Shown one piece after another: positions 23,341 to 36,483 of a stretch of 64,000 bases of DNA. Under the pieces are notes generated by a model. It was given only the letters and a program-made list of their open reading frames with translations, was not told where the DNA came from and ran no database searches. Made by a program: the position numbers and the translations under genes. This DNA is from Limobrevibacterium gyesilva (GTDB lineage Bacteria; Pseudomonadota; Alphaproteobacteria; Acetobacterales; Acetobacteraceae). Location of the stretch: positions 62,001 through 126,000 of the forward strand of contig NZ_JAPDNT010000001.1 in assembly GCF_025989185.1 (NCBI RefSeq), in the 5' to 3' direction. Each line of letters opens with the position of its first letter. The stretch's first letter is position 1.

Positions 23341-24507
23341 ATGATGCAGCCTGCCAGCGATCTGGCGCCGGCCGCGGACGGCGAAATAGCCGCTCTCGGC
23401 AGCGAAGCCCACGCCGCCAGGAGCCGCGCCCGCAAGGGCTGGCTGCGCCGGGGCCTCCTGGGCGCGGCCGCCGTGCTGGTGGTCGCGGGCGCAGCGGAAT
23501 TCGGTCTGGAGTACTGGCGGGTCGGCCGCTTCCTGGTGGCGACGGACGACGCCTATGTGCAAGCGGACAGCACCGCGATCGCCCCGCGCGTCTCCGGCTA
23601 CATTGCCGCGGTGCTGGTGGCCGACAACCAGACCGTGAGGGCCGGCGAGGCACTGGCCCGCATCGACGACCGCGACTTCCGCACGGCGCTGCAGCAGGCA
23701 ACCGCAGACCGACAGACGGCGGAGACCGAGATCGGCAGCATCGACGCGCAGCTGGCGCTGCAGCAGTCCACGATCGACGTGGCCGCAAGTCAGGTGGCGG
23801 CCGCCGAGGCGGCGCTGACCTTCGCCCGCCAGGACCAGGCGCGCTACGGCGAGCTGGCCCGCACCGGGGCCGGCAGCACCCAGCAGGCCCAGCAGACTGC
23901 CTCCATTCTGCTGCAGCGCGGTGCGGCGCTCCGCCAGGCCAACGCGGCCCTGACCGGCGCGCGCCAGCAGGTCGATGTGCTGAAAGCCGCCCGCACCAAG
24001 GCCGAGGCGCAACTCGCCCACGCCACGGCGGCCGAGGAACAGGCCCGGCTGAACCTTGGCTACACCGTGATCGCCGCGCCGATCGACGGCGTCGTCGGCG
24101 CCCGGGCCCTGCGCGTCGGGCAGTTCGTGCAGGCCGGCACGCAGTTGATGGCGGTCGTGCCGCTGGACGCCGTCTATGTGGTGGCCAACTACAAGGAAAC
24201 GCAGCTCACCAACGTCCATCCTGGCCAGCCAGTGACGCTGTCGGTCGACACCTATCCCGGCATGACCCTATCCGGGCACGTGGACAGCGTGGCCCCCGCC
24301 ACCGGCCTGCAATTCGCATTGCTGCCGCCGGACAACGCCACGGGCAACTTCACCAAGATCGTCCAGCGGATCCCCGTGCGCATCGTGCTCGACCGGCCGC
24401 AGGGCGCGCAGGGCATCCTGCGCCCGGGCATGTCCGTGGAACCGACGATCGATACGCGCCAGGAAGCCGGCCGTCTGGCGAGCGCCCGGCCGAGGACCGC
24501 GTCATGA
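23341..24507 (+). CDS. HlyD/EmrA-family efflux adaptor
   Basis: Periplasmic membrane-fusion subunit of a drug efflux pump, about 388 aa. One N-terminal membrane anchor (about residues 36-55) is followed by a lipoyl-like half (VSGYIAAVLVADNQTVRAGE), a long coiled-coil hairpin (about 100-200) and a beta-barrel (LRVGQFVQAGTQLMAVVPLD). The start at 23341 has AGGAG five bases upstream; the next codon is also ATG with better spacing. It overlaps the transporter gene by four bases (ATGA). Probably repressed by the divergent TetR protein. Confidence 0.92.
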   Translation: MMQPASDLAPAADGEIAALGSEAHAARSRARKGWLRRGLLGAAAVLVVAGAAEFGLEYWRVGRFLVATDDAYVQADSTAIAPRVSGYIAAVLVADNQTVRAGEALARIDDRDFRTALQQATADRQTAETEIGSIDAQLALQQSTIDVAASQVAAAEAALTFARQDQARYGELARTGAGSTQQAQQTASILLQRGAALRQANAALTGARQQVDVLKAARTKAEAQLAHATAAEEQARLNLGYTVIAAPIDGVVGARALRVGQFVQAGTQLMAVVPLDAVYVVANYKETQLTNVHPGQPVTLSVDTYPGMTLSGHVDSVAPATGLQFALLPPDNATGNFTKIVQRIPVRIVLDRPQGAQGILRPGMSVEPTIDTRQEAGRLASARPRTAS

Positions 24508-26093
24508 CCACGCCAGCGGCCATGGCAAAGGGGAGCGCGACCCGCCCCGACGCCGTGGACGCGAAGACCTGGCTGATGGTCGGCGGGTCGATCATCGGCG
24601 CCTTCATGGCGGTCCTGAACATCCAGATCACCAACGCGTCGCTGCCGAACATCCAGGGCGCGATCGGCGCCGGACTGGACGACGGCGGCTGGATCTCCAC
24701 GGCGTACCTGGTGGCCGAGATCGTAGTGATCCCGCTCACCGGCTTTCTGACCCAGGTGTTCTCGCTGCGCCGCTACCTGCTGGCGAACACCGTCCTGTTC
24801 CTGGTGCTGTCGGTGGCCTGCGCCTCCGCCCAGGACCTGACCCAGATGATCGTCCTGCGCGCGCTGCAGGGCTTCTTCGGCGGCACGCTGATCCCGCTCG
24901 CTTTCACCATCACGCTCACCACCCTGCCGCCGTCCCGCCAGCCGATGGGCCTGGCGCTGTTCGCGCTGTCGGCGACCTTCGCCCCGGCGATCGGCCCCAC
25001 CATCGGCGGCTACCTGACCGAGACATATGGCTGGCAATGGATCTTCTACGTGAACCTCGTGCCCGGCGCCCTGATGCTGGCCACGCTATGGCCGACTCTG
25101 CCGGCCGGGAAAATGCAGCCTGGCCTGCTGCGCCTGGGCGACTGGCCGGGGATCGCCACGCTGTCGATCGGGCTCGCGACGCTGCAGACGGTGCTGGAGG
25201 AAGGCAACAAGGACGACTGGTTCGGTTCCACGTTCATCGTGCGGCTGTCGCTGGTGGCGGCGGTGTCGCTGGCCCTGTTCGTGTGGATCGAGCTGACGAG
25301 CCCGCGTCCGCTGCTCGACCTGCGGCTGCTGAAGCGGCGCAATTTCGGCCTGGGCAGCATCAGCTCGGTGCTGCTGGGCATGGCGCTCTACGGCTCGGTG
25401 TTCCTGCTGCCGCTCTATCTGTCGCAGATGCAGGGCTACAATGCCGAGCAGGTGGGCTTCGTGCTGGCCTGGACCGGCCTGCCGCAGCTGGTGCTGATCC
25501 CGCTGGTGCCGCTTCTGATGCGGTGGATCGATGCGCGGATGCTGGTGGCCCTGGGCTTCGCCCTGTTCGCGGCGAGCTGCTTCCTCAACGTTGCGACCTC
25601 GCCGGACTATTCGGGACCGCAACTGCTCGTTCCCAATCTGGTCCGCGCGGTCGGCCAGGCCCTGCTGCTGACGCCGCTCACCTCGCTGACGACGGCGGGG
25701 ATCGAGCGCGCCAGTGCCGCCTCCGCATCGGCGATCTACAACATGCTGCGCAACCTCGGCGGCGCCATCGGCATCGCCGCGTTGCAGACCCTGCTGACCA
25801 GGCGCGAACAGTTCCACTCCAGCGTGCTGACGGCGCATGTTTCGCCGATGGCCCTGGCGACCCAGGCCCGGATCGCCGCCCTGCAATCCCACTTCATGGC
25901 GGCCGGCACCAGCGATCCCGCCGCCGCCTGGCACGACGCGGTGGTGCAGATCGGCCGTACCATCCGGGCGCAGGCCTATTTCCTGGCCTATGGCGACGCG
26001 TTCTACATGATGGGCGCCGGGTTGCTGCTGGCGCTGGGCGCTGTGCTGCTGATGCGCAAGACAGCCGGAAGCGGCGCGACCGGCGCGCACTGA
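24504..26093 (+). CDS. DHA2-family (EmrB-type) MFS multidrug transporter
   Basis: Proton-driven drug exporter of the inner membrane, 529 aa with about 14 membrane spans. Family motifs are visible: LNIQITNASLPNIQGAIGA in the first span, a GFLTQVFSLRRYLL loop, and FAPAIGPTIGGYLTETYGWQ, the motif C region of exporters. It works with the adaptor encoded just upstream, its start overlapping that stop. A strong terminator follows at 26105-26134. The substrate cannot be told from sequence. Confidence 0.92.
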   Translation: MTTPAAMAKGSATRPDAVDAKTWLMVGGSIIGAFMAVLNIQITNASLPNIQGAIGAGLDDGGWISTAYLVAEIVVIPLTGFLTQVFSLRRYLLANTVLFLVLSVACASAQDLTQMIVLRALQGFFGGTLIPLAFTITLTTLPPSRQPMGLALFALSATFAPAIGPTIGGYLTETYGWQWIFYVNLVPGALMLATLWPTLPAGKMQPGLLRLGDWPGIATLSIGLATLQTVLEEGNKDDWFGSTFIVRLSLVAAVSLALFVWIELTSPRPLLDLRLLKRRNFGLGSISSVLLGMALYGSVFLLPLYLSQMQGYNAEQVGFVLAWTGLPQLVLIPLVPLLMRWIDARMLVALGFALFAASCFLNVATSPDYSGPQLLVPNLVRAVGQALLLTPLTSLTTAGIERASAASASAIYNMLRNLGGAIGIAALQTLLTRREQFHSSVLTAHVSPMALATQARIAALQSHFMAAGTSDPAAAWHDAVVQIGRTIRAQAYFLAYGDAFYMMGAGLLLALGAVLLMRKTAGSGATGAH

Positions 26094-26104
26094 CGCAGAC
26101 AAAG

Positions 26105-26134
26105 AAACGGCCGGTGGTTTCCCACCGGCCGTTT
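26105..26134. terminator. Bidirectional intrinsic terminator
   Basis: AAACGGCCGGTGG (26105-26117) pairs perfectly with CCACCGGCCGTTT (26122-26134) around TTTC. On the plus strand the stem runs into a T-rich GTTTTCGTT, and A-residues on the other side give the minus strand a T-rich tail too. It sits between the convergent pump operon and the CoxL-like gene and probably serves both. Confidence 0.85.
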
Positions 26135-26156
26135 TCGTTGCAGCCGGGATCTGTCG

Positions 26157-28478
<2,322 letters not shown>

Positions 28479-28555
28479 GGGCGGTTTCTCTCCGGAGGTC
28501 GTTCGTGGGTTCGCGACAGCATGTACGTATCCGGCGGCAAAGGCCAAGACCCGAG

Positions 28556-31500
28556 TCAGTGTACCGGCTCACCCACCCGGTGGCCGAAGCGGCGTTTCAC
28601 CCGCTCCCGCATCGCCTGGAATGTTACGTACAGCATCGGAATCAGGAAGATGCCCAGCGTGCTGGCCGCCAGCATGCCGGCGAAGACGGGTGTGCCGACG
28701 GCGCGGCGCGACAGCATGGCGGCCCCCTGCGCGGTGACCAGCGGCATCAGGCCGAGGATGAAGGCGATCGACGTCATCATTACCGCGCGGAATCGCATCC
28801 TCGCCCCGAGCGCGGCGGCGTCGCGGATTTCCATGCCCGCCTCGCGCTGCTCCTTGGCGAACTCGACGATCAGGATGCCGTTCTTGGCCGCCAGCGCGAT
28901 CAGCACCACCAGGCCGATCTGGCCGTAGAGGTCGAGCGCCAGTCCGGAGACGAACACGCCGGCATAGGCCCCCAGCACGCCCACCGCCACCGACAGCAGC
29001 ACCGGGACGGGGATCACCCAGCTTTCGTACAAGGCGACCAGGAAGAGGTAGGCGAACAGCACGGCGAGGGCCAGGATCGGTGCGGTCTGGCCGGAGGCCT
29101 GCATCTCCTGATAGGCGGTGCCGGTCCATTCGAACGCGTAGCCCGGCGGCAGGGTGCGCGCCGACACCGCCGTCATCGCCGCCAGCGCATCGCCCGAGGA
29201 GACGCCCGGCGCCGGCGAGCCGTTGATGGTGATGGAGCGGTAGTTGTTGTAGCGGCTGATGGTCTGCGGCCCCAGCACGATGCGCATGTCCGCGATCGAG
29301 CGCAGCGGCACCATGGTGCCCTGCTTGTTGCGCACGAAGATGCGCCAGACCGCGGGGATGTCGTTGCGGTCCATCGCCTCGCCCTGGATGTTCACCTGCC
29401 AGGTGCGGCCATACAGGTTGAAATCGTTGACGTAGATGCCGCCCAGCGTCGCCTGCAGCGCCGTGAACACGTCGCTGATGGTGAGCCCCAGCGCCTGCGC
29501 CTTGTCGCGGTCGATGTCCAGAAAGAGGCTGGGCGTGGTCGGGCTGAAGGTGGAGAACACCCGCGACAAATGCCGGTCCTGGTTGGCCGCCGCCACCAGG
29601 CCCTGCATCACGCTGCCCATCTCCGCCGGCTCGCGCCCTTCCAGGTTCTGCAACTGGTACTCGAAGCCGCCGCTGGTGGACAGGCCGATGATCGGCGGCA
29701 GGTTGAACGGAAACACCACGGCCGAGCGGATCTGTTGGGCTGCGCCGAATACCCGGCCGATCACCGCCTGCGCCTTGTCGCTGGCCGCGGTGCGATCGGC
29801 GAACGGCTTCAGCCGCGCCACCATGAAGGCCGCATTGCTCTGCGCGCCGCCGTCGAGCAGCGAGAAGCCGACGATGGAGAGGATGTTGTCGACCTGCGGC
29901 ATGCCCTTCAGCAGCCCCTCGACCTGCTGCACCACGCCGCGCGTGCGCGCGACCGAGGCGCCGTCGGGCAGCTGGACCGCGACGAAGAACACACCCTGGT
30001 CCTCTTCCGGCAGGAAGCCGGTGGGCGTCAGCTTCGACATGCCGAAGATACCCGCGCCGCAGGCGGCGATCAGGACAACGGCGAGGACGGCCACGCGCAC
30101 GAGGCGGCGGACTACCGCGGCGTAACCGTCGCGCACGGCATCGATGCCACGCAGCACGTACGACATGACGCCACGGCGCTTGTCGGTATGACGCAGGAAC
30201 ACGCCGCACAGCGCCGGCGACAGGGTCAACGCGTTGATCGCCGAGATCAGCATGGCGACGCTGATCGTGACCGCGAACTGCCGGAACAGCTGGCCGGAGA
30301 TGCCGGGAATGAAGCCGACCGGCACGAACACTGACAGCAGCACCAGGGTGATGGCGATGATCGGCCCGGTAATCTGGGTCATCGCCTTCTTGGTGGCTTC
30401 CTTCGGCGTGAGGTGCGGCTCCTCCTCCATCACGCGTTCGACGTTCTCCACGACCACGATGGCATCGTCCACGACGATGCCGATGGCCAGCACCATGGCC
30501 AGCAGCGAGACGGTGTTGGCCGAGTAGCCGAGCAGCAGCAGCACCGCGAAGGTGCCGATCAGGCTCACCGGCACCGCGACGGTGGGAATGATGGTAGCGC
30601 GCAGATTGCCCAGGAACAGGAACACCACCAGCACCACCAGCACGAAGGCCTCGCCCAGCGTCTTGACCACTTCGTGGATGGTGTCGGCGACGAAAGTCGA
30701 GCTGTCGTAGAAGACGATCTTCTTCAGCCCCTCCGGGAAACGTTGCTCCAGCGTGTCCAGCAGGGCGGCGACGCGCGCCGAGGTCGCCACCGCATTGGCG
30801 CCGGGAGAGAGGTAGATGCCGATCGTTACGGCCGGATTGCCGTTCAGCCGGCTCTCGGTATCCTGCGTCGCCGCCCCCAGCTCGACGCGCGCCACGTCGC
30901 GCACGCGCAGCACCGAGCCGTCCGGGTTGGCGCGCACCACGATGGCGCCGAACTCCTCCGGCGAGGCCAGGCGGCCCTTGGTCTGCAGGTTGATCTGGAA
31001 CGGCGTGGAGTCGTCGGTCGGCTTGGCGCCGACGCGCCCCACGGCGCCCTGGATGTTCTGGCTCTGGAGCGCGGCAATGATGTCCGACGGCGACAGGTTC
31101 AGCTCGATCAGCCGGTCGGTGGAGAACCAGATGCGCATCGAGTAGTCGAGCGCGCCGAACACGAAGGCCTGGCCGACGCCGGGAACGCGGGCGAGCGCGT
31201 CCAGCACGTTGATGGTGACGTAGTTGCTGATGAACAGCGGCGTCTGCTTGCCGCCCTCGCTGTAGAACTGCAGGAACTCGAGAATGGCCGAGGACTGCTT
31301 CTTGACCACGACCCCCTGGCGCTGCACCTCGGCCGGCAGGCGCGACAATGCGGCCTGGACACGGTTGTTGACGTTGACCGTGTCGATGTCCGGGTCGCTG
31401 CCCAGCGCGAAACTGACGGTGAGCGAGTAGCTGCCGTCATTGGCGCTGTTGGACTTCATGTACAGCATCTGGTCGACGCCGTTGATCTGCGCTTCCAGCG

Positions 31501-31693
31501 GCTGCGCCACCGTCGCCTCCACCACCGCGGCCGAGGCGCCGGGATAGCGGGTGGTCACCTGCACCTGCGGCGGCACGATGTCCGGGAACTGCGCCACGGG
31601 AATGCGCGTGAGCGCGATCAATCCCGCGAGCATGGTGACGATGGCAATGACGATCGCCAGCCGCGGGCGGTCGACGAAGAGTGAGCTCAGCAT
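28556..31693 (-). CDS. RND-family efflux pump, inner-membrane transporter (AcrB/MexF-like HAE1)
   Basis: Proton-driven drug efflux transporter, 1045 aa with 12 membrane spans and two large periplasmic loops. The proton-relay pair is in [18 protein letters not shown] (transmembrane helix 4), the conserved Lys in [16 protein letters not shown] (helix 10), and the loop [12 protein letters not shown] is typical. It begins four bases after the adaptor gene's stop, forming a two-gene unit. No outer-membrane channel or local regulator is next to it, so it presumably borrows a TolC-type protein encoded elsewhere. Confidence 0.95.
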   Translation of the reverse strand: MLSSLFVDRPRLAIVIAIVTMLAGLIALTRIPVAQFPDIVPPQVQVTTRYPGASAAVVEATVAQPLEAQINGVDQMLYMKSNSANDGSYSLTVSFALGSDPDIDTVNVNNRVQAALSRLPAEVQRQGVVVKKQSSAILEFLQFYSEGGKQTPLFISNYVTINVLDALARVPGVGQAFVFGALDYSMRIWFSTDRLIELNLSPSDIIAALQSQNIQGAVGRVGAKPTDDSTPFQINLQTKGRLASPEEFGAIVVRANPDGSVLRVRDVARVELGAATQDTESRLNGNPAVTIGIYLSPGANAVATSARVAALLDTLEQRFPEGLKKIVFYDSSTFVADTIHEVVKTLGEAFVLVVLVVFLFLGNLRATIIPTVAVPVSLIGTFAVLLLLGYSANTVSLLAMVLAIGIVVDDAIVVVENVERVMEEEPHLTPKEATKKAMTQITGPIIAITLVLLSVFVPVGFIPGISGQLFRQFAVTISVAMLISAINALTLSPALCGVFLRHTDKRRGVMSYVLRGIDAVRDGYAAVVRRLVRVAVLAVVLIAACGAGIFGMSKLTPTGFLPEEDQGVFFVAVQLPDGASVARTRGVVQQVEGLLKGMPQVDNILSIVGFSLLDGGAQSNAAFMVARLKPFADRTAASDKAQAVIGRVFGAAQQIRSAVVFPFNLPPIIGLSTSGGFEYQLQNLEGREPAEMGSVMQGLVAAANQDRHLSRVFSTFSPTTPSLFLDIDRDKAQALGLTISDVFTALQATLGGIYVNDFNLYGRTWQVNIQGEAMDRNDIPAVWRIFVRNKQGTMVPLRSIADMRIVLGPQTISRYNNYRSITINGSPAPGVSSGDALAAMTAVSARTLPPGYAFEWTGTAYQEMQASGQTAPILALAVLFAYLFLVALYESWVIPVPVLLSVAVGVLGAYAGVFVSGLALDLYGQIGLVVLIALAAKNGILIVEFAKEQREAGMEIRDAAALGARMRFRAVMMTSIAFILGLMPLVTAQGAAMLSRRAVGTPVFAGMLAASTLGIFLIPMLYVTFQAMRERVKRRFGHRVGEPVH

Positions 31694-31697
31694 CGCC

Positions 31698-32891
31698 TCA
31701 GTTCCGCGCGGCCGGGGTGGGGGCCGATGGGGCGGCAGCGGACGGGACGGCGGGCGGCGGGGAAATCGGTGCCGGGTTCACTTCGATGCCCGGCCGCACC
31801 CGCTGAATGCCGTCGGCGACGACGGTCTCGCCCGCCTGCAATCCGGCCAGGACCACCGCAGTATCGGGCGTGGACTGGCCAAGCTGCACCCGGCGCTGCT
31901 GCGCCCGCTTCTCGGCGTCGACCACATAGACATAGCTGCCTTGCTGGTCCGACAGCACGGCCGAGCGCGGGATGGCAAGGGCCAGCACCGGCTGCACGCC
32001 CTCCAGCGTCACGGTCACGAACTCGCCATCGGACAACTCGCGATTGCCGGGCTCTCCGGGCCTGGCGCCGGGGCGCAGCGGGTTGGGGATGCGCGCGCGC
32101 AAGGTGAAGGTGTCGGTGTTGGCGGCCACGGATGGATCGACATAGTCGAGCCTGCCGATCTGGCCATACATCGTCCCGTCCGGCAGCTTCAGGCGGATGA
32201 TCACCGCGGCGACGCCGCCCTTGTCGGAATAGCGGTTGCGCAGGTCGAGTGCCGTGCGCACCGAAATCGGGAACAGCACGTACATCGGATCCTGGCTGAC
32301 GATGCTGGCCAACGGGCCGGAACTGGGCGTGACCACGTTGCCGACGGACAGCGTGCTGCGGCTGATCTTGCCGGAAACCGGGGCGCGGATTTCCGTGTAG
32401 TTCAGGTTGATCTGCGAGGCCCGCACCTGCGCCTGCGCCGCCAGCAACTGGGCGGCGTAATTGGCCTGGTTTGCCAGCGCGTCGTCCACGGTGGAGCGCT
32501 GGCCGGCGGGCGTGTTCAGCAGCGATTGCGCCCGGTTGAGGGTGATGGTGGCGTTGCGCAACAGCGCCTGGATCTGGGCAACGGCCGCCTGCTTGGCCTC
32601 CAGATCGGCCTCGAACGGGCCACGCTCCAGGCGGAACAGCAGGTCGCCCTGCTCCACCTCGGCCCCTTCGGTGAACAGGCGCTCCTGCAGGAAGGCGGTC
32701 ACCCGTGCCACCAGATCGACCTTGTCGGTCGCCTGGATGCGGCCGACAAATTCACTCGTTTCCGTTACCGGACGTTTCTGTACCGTGACGACACCCACGG
32801 CAGGCGGCCCCCCGGGGCCGAACTGGGCGTGGATGGGTGTCGACAGGCCGAGCAGAACGGCTGCGGCCAACAGGGCGAGCATGACGCGCAT
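31698..32891 (-). CDS. RND efflux periplasmic adaptor (membrane fusion protein)
   Basis: Links the RND transporter to an outer-membrane channel; about 397 aa. A signal peptide ([20 protein letters not shown], cleavage near HAQF) precedes the lipoyl halves ([20 protein letters not shown] and [15 protein letters not shown]), a coiled-coil hairpin and beta-barrel domains. The low-complexity Pro/Ala tail is unusual but probably a flexible end. The ATG at 32891 has GAGGA upstream; a TTG one codon earlier is possible. It is first gene of the two-gene pump operon. Confidence 0.93.
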   Translation of the reverse strand: MRVMLALLAAAVLLGLSTPIHAQFGPGGPPAVGVVTVQKRPVTETSEFVGRIQATDKVDLVARVTAFLQERLFTEGAEVEQGDLLFRLERGPFEADLEAKQAAVAQIQALLRNATITLNRAQSLLNTPAGQRSTVDDALANQANYAAQLLAAQAQVRASQINLNYTEIRAPVSGKISRSTLSVGNVVTPSSGPLASIVSQDPMYVLFPISVRTALDLRNRYSDKGGVAAVIIRLKLPDGTMYGQIGRLDYVDPSVAANTDTFTLRARIPNPLRPGARPGEPGNRELSDGEFVTVTLEGVQPVLALAIPRSAVLSDQQGSYVYVVDAEKRAQQRRVQLGQSTPDTAVVLAGLQAGETVVADGIQRVRPGIEVNPAPISPPPAVPSAAAPSAPTPAARN

Positions 32892-33175
32892 CAACTAAAT
32901 CCTCGACGGCCAGGGCATTCCCAGCATGGCTGTCCCCGCTGAGAACGCTCTATCCCTTTGTTTTGGCGAGCAATTCTATCAAGACGACAGAAATCGCCTG
33001 CCTGACGTTGCTCCGGCTAGGGGCAGCAGGTGGATCGCTTGGTCCATGTTGCGCCGCACATATGGCATGAAGCGCGGGAGTTCTACCCCACCCGTCGGCA
33101 ATGAACACGCGCCTTGCCAGCATGTGGCGGCCGCGCCACCCTGCCAGGCATCATCCGGCCTGGAGGGACAGCGAC

Positions 33176-34108
33176 ATGAGCGAGACGGTCACGGTCTGCG
33201 AAGTGGGGCCGCGCGACGGGCTGCAGATGGCGAAGACCATCATGCCGACGGCAGTCAAGGCGCGTTGGATCGCCGCCATCGCGGCGGCCGGCGTGCCGGA
33301 AATCGAGGTGGGCAGCTTCGTGCCGCCGAAGCTCATTCCGCAGATGGCCGACACCGCCGAGATCGTGCGCGAGGCGGTTCGCCTGCCGGGCGTGCAGATC
33401 GTGGCCCTGGCGCCGAACCTGCGCGGCGCGCAGAACGCCTATGAGGCAGGCGCCCACCGGATCAGCGTCCCGGTGTCCGTCAGCGAGGGGCACAGCCGCG
33501 CCAACCTGAACCGCACGCCCGCCGAGCAGGTGGCCGAGGTCGCCAGGGTCGTCGCATGGGTGCGCGCCCAGCCGCGCGCGATGCAGGTGGAGGGCGCCTG
33601 CTCCACCGCGTTCGGCTGCTCGATCGACGGTGTGGTCCCGACCGCCGCCGTGGTGCGGGTCGCCAGCGGCCTGGCCGAGGCCGGGGTGGATTCGGTGGGG
33701 TTGGCGGACACGGTCGGCTATGGCCATCCCGCCCAGATCAAGGACGTGGTGCGCGCGGTGCGGGCGGCGATCGGCCCCCGGCTGGAGGGGCTGCACCTGC
33801 ACGACACGATGGGCCTGGGCCTGGCCAACGCGCTGGCCGGGTTGGAGGAAGGCATCCGCAGCTTCGATTCCGCCCTGGCCGGCCTGGGTGGCTGCCCGTT
33901 CGCGCCCGGCGCCTCCGGCAACATCGTCACCGAGGACCTCGTGTTCATGCTGGAGAGCATGGGCTTCTCGACCGGCATCGATCTCGAAAAACTGATCGCC
34001 GCCCGCGCCATCCTGCATGCGGGCCTGCCGGCCGAGCCGATGCACGGCAACGTGCCGAAGGCCGGCATTCCCAGGACGTATCACCCCGCCGGCCGCGCCG
34101 CCGCCTGA
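33176..34108 (+). CDS. mvaB: Hydroxymethylglutaryl-CoA lyase family protein
   Basis: Cleaves HMG-CoA to acetoacetate and acetyl-CoA, the last step of leucine breakdown, or a related acyl-CoA. About 310 aa, TIM barrel. Catalytic and metal residues are visible: R13-D14 in VGPRDGLQ, the HxH pair H207/H209 in HLHDTMG, and the active-site Cys240 in GLGGCPFAPGASGN. The start at 33176 has GGAGG upstream and gives the family's short N-terminus. The CaiB-type CoA transferase one base after its stop suggests a joint role on a branched or dicarboxylic acyl-CoA. Confidence 0.9.
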   Translation: MSETVTVCEVGPRDGLQMAKTIMPTAVKARWIAAIAAAGVPEIEVGSFVPPKLIPQMADTAEIVREAVRLPGVQIVALAPNLRGAQNAYEAGAHRISVPVSVSEGHSRANLNRTPAEQVAEVARVVAWVRAQPRAMQVEGACSTAFGCSIDGVVPTAAVVRVASGLAEAGVDSVGLADTVGYGHPAQIKDVVRAVRAAIGPRLEGLHLHDTMGLGLANALAGLEEGIRSFDSALAGLGGCPFAPGASGNIVTEDLVFMLESMGFSTGIDLEKLIAARAILHAGLPAEPMHGNVPKAGIPRTYHPAGRAAA

Positions 34109-34109
34109 C

Positions 34110-35285
34110 ATGGGAACCTTGCCGCTGGCCGGGATTCGCGTCGTCGAATTCGTGCACATGGTGATGGGACCGACCTGCGGCTTGGTGCTGGCCGATCTCG
34201 GCGCCGACGTGATCAAGGTGGAGCCGGCGCCGGAGGGCGACAACACCCGCAGGCTCGGCGGCTCCGGCGCCGGATTCTTCGCCTTCACCAACCGCAACAA
34301 GCGCAGCCTGGCGGTGGACCTGAAATCGGCCGAGGGCATGGCGCTGGTCAAGCGCCTGCTGGCGACGGCCGACGTGATGGTGGAGAATTTCCGACCCGGG
34401 GCAATGGACAAGCTCGGCCTCGGCTATGCCGATGTGGCCGCGCTCAATCCGCGCCTCGTCTATTGTTCCTGCAAGGGATTCCTGCCCGGCCCGTACGAGA
34501 ACCGCGTGGCGCTCGATGAAGTCGTGCAGATGATGGGCGGCCTCGCCTACATGACCGGCATGCCCGGGCGGCCGCTGCGCGCCGGCAGCAGCGTGAACGA
34601 CATCATGGGCGGCATGTTCGGCGCGATCGGCATCCTCGCGGCGCTGAACGAGCGGCACGCCACCGGGAAAGGCCGGCTGGTGCAATCCGGCCTGTTCGAG
34701 AACAACGTCCTGCTGGTTGCCCAGCACATGGCGCAGTTCGCGGCCACCGGCAAGGAAGCGCCGCCGATGACGCAGCGCCTGCCGGCCTGGCCGATCTACG
34801 ATATTTTCGAGGTCTCCGACGGCCAGGTGTTCATCGGCGTGGTCACGGACACGCAGTGGAAGGTGTTCTGCGAGGCGTTCGGCATGACGGCGCTGGCCGA
34901 GGACCCCACGCTGTCCACGCAACGCGAACGCGTGGAGGCGCGCGAACGCACCATTCCCATTGTCGCCGAGGCGCTGCGCGGCTTCACCCGCGACGGGCTG
35001 ATGGCGCGCTGCGAGGCGCTGGGCCTGCCTTATGCGCCGATCTCCCGCCCGGTGGAGCTGTTCGACGATCCGCATCTGAACAACTCCGGCGGACTGGTGC
35101 CGGTGACGCTGCCGAACGGCGCGCTGACGAAGCTGCCCGCCCTGCCGCTGTCGCTGGACGGCGAGCGCCCGGGCCTGCGCCACGATCTGCCGAAGCCCGG
35201 CGAGCACGGCGCCGAGATCGCCCGCGAGCTTGGCTATTCGGAGCGCGATATCGCGGCGATGCGGGCCGCCGGCCGGCTGGTGTGA
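34110..35285 (+). CDS. CaiB/BaiF-family (class III) CoA transferase
   Basis: Moves CoA between carboxylic acids; about 391 aa. The N-terminal LAGIRVVEFVHMVMGPTCG and LADLGADVIKVEPAPEGD segments are characteristic, and D136 in ALDEVVQMMGG is the expected nucleophilic Asp. GRLVQSGLFENN and the C-terminal domain match the family. The start is one base past the HMG-CoA lyase-like stop, so both are in one operon. The acid substrates are not evident; a succinyl- or itaconyl-type reaction linked to a lyase would be consistent. Confidence 0.9.
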   Translation: MGTLPLAGIRVVEFVHMVMGPTCGLVLADLGADVIKVEPAPEGDNTRRLGGSGAGFFAFTNRNKRSLAVDLKSAEGMALVKRLLATADVMVENFRPGAMDKLGLGYADVAALNPRLVYCSCKGFLPGPYENRVALDEVVQMMGGLAYMTGMPGRPLRAGSSVNDIMGGMFGAIGILAALNERHATGKGRLVQSGLFENNVLLVAQHMAQFAATGKEAPPMTQRLPAWPIYDIFEVSDGQVFIGVVTDTQWKVFCEAFGMTALAEDPTLSTQRERVEARERTIPIVAEALRGFTRDGLMARCEALGLPYAPISRPVELFDDPHLNNSGGLVPVTLPNGALTKLPALPLSLDGERPGLRHDLPKPGEHGAEIARELGYSERDIAAMRAAGRLV

Positions 35286-35303
35286 GCGGCCGGCGGCATC
35301 GGT

Positions 35304-36389
35304 TCAGGCGAAGTCGATGAGCTGGCGAACCGTCGCGCCGGATTTCAGCATGGCGAAGCCCTCGTTGATCTGATCCAGCCGGATGCGGCCGGAGATCAGG
35401 TAGTCGAGCTTCAGCCGCCCCTGCCGCCACAGGTTGAGCAGGCGCGGCATGTCCACGCGGAACCTGTTGCCGCCCATCGACGTGCCCTGGATTCGGCGGT
35501 CGCGCAGGAAATCAGCGCCGTGCAGCTCGATTTTCGTGCCCACGGGGATCATGCCGATGATGGTGGCGAGGCCGCCCGGGCGCAGCATGCGGAAGGATTG
35601 CTCGGCGGTCTCCTTCGAGCCGATGGCCTCGAACGCATAATGCACACCGCCGCCGCCGGTCAGGTCGCGCACGATGTCCACCGGGTCGGCGTTGCTGGCG
35701 TTCACCAGGTCGGTGGCGCCCATCTCGCGCGCCAGTTCCAGCTTCGCCGGCTGCGTGTCGATGGCGATGATGCGCTCGGCGCCGGCCAGGGCGGCACCGT
35801 TCACCGCGGACAGGCCGATGCCGCCGCAGCCGATCACCGCGACGGTCGAGCCCGGCTCGACCCTGGCCGCGTTGAACACCGCCATCACCCCGGTGACCAC
35901 GCCGCAGCCCACCAAAGCGGCGCGATCCAACGGGATGTCCGGATCGATCTTCACGATGGCGTGCTCGTGCACCAGCATCTGCTCGGCGAAGGACGACAGG
36001 TTCATGAACTGGTGCAGGACCTCGCCCTTCCAGGTCAGCCGGCGCGACATGCCGGGCATCAGCTTCACCTCGGTGTTCTCGCACAGGTTCGGATGCCCGG
36101 TGACGCATTGCGGGCAGGCGCCGCAGAACACCGACAGGCACGTGACCACATGGTCGCCGGGCTGCACGTAGGTGACGTCCTCGCCGACGGCCTCGACCAC
36201 GCCGGCGGATTCGTGGCCGAGCACGCAGGGCACGGGATACGGGTAAAGCCCTTCCATGAAATGCAGGTCGCTATGGCACAGGCCGGCGAAGGCGGTGCGC
36301 ACCAGCACTTCGTTCCGCTTCGGCCTGGCCAGGCCGATATCCTCGATTGTCAGCGGCTGATGAGCGGCGTGCAGGACGGCGGCTTTCAT
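35304..36389 (-). CDS. Zinc-dependent alcohol dehydrogenase (class III/AdhC-like)
   Basis: NAD-dependent medium-chain dehydrogenase, 361 aa. Catalytic zinc ligands C38 and H59-E60 (GLCHSDLH and GHESAGVVEAVG) and the structural zinc cluster (FCGACPQCVTGHPNLC) are present. The Rossmann motif VIGCGGIGLSAV and the Asp after it (IAIDTQPAK) fit NAD. It resembles the AdhC group that includes glutathione-dependent formaldehyde dehydrogenase, but the exact substrate is uncertain. It ends 18 bases from the convergent CoA transferase gene. Confidence 0.88.
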   Translation of the reverse strand: MKAAVLHAAHQPLTIEDIGLARPKRNEVLVRTAFAGLCHSDLHFMEGLYPYPVPCVLGHESAGVVEAVGEDVTYVQPGDHVVTCLSVFCGACPQCVTGHPNLCENTEVKLMPGMSRRLTWKGEVLHQFMNLSSFAEQMLVHEHAIVKIDPDIPLDRAALVGCGVVTGVMAVFNAARVEPGSTVAVIGCGGIGLSAVNGAALAGAERIIAIDTQPAKLELAREMGATDLVNASNADPVDIVRDLTGGGGVHYAFEAIGSKETAEQSFRMLRPGGLATIIGMIPVGTKIELHGADFLRDRRIQGTSMGGNRFRVDMPRLLNLWRQGRLKLDYLISGRIRLDQINEGFAMLKSGATVRQLIDFA

Positions 36390-36483
36390 GGCGTGCTCCC
36401 GGACTTGTTCTTGTTGCGCGAGCCTTTCCTGAAGCGTAGGGCGCGGCCGCGGCCGCCGTCCAGAAGTCCGGGCGCCGGGCCGG

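Noticed and set aside
32892-33175. A possible plus-strand promoter (CTTGGT, 17 bases, TATGGC) before the HMG-CoA lyase gene.
   Set aside because: Box quality is too weak to separate from background; the 284-base region otherwise shows only ribosome-binding sites for the two divergent genes.
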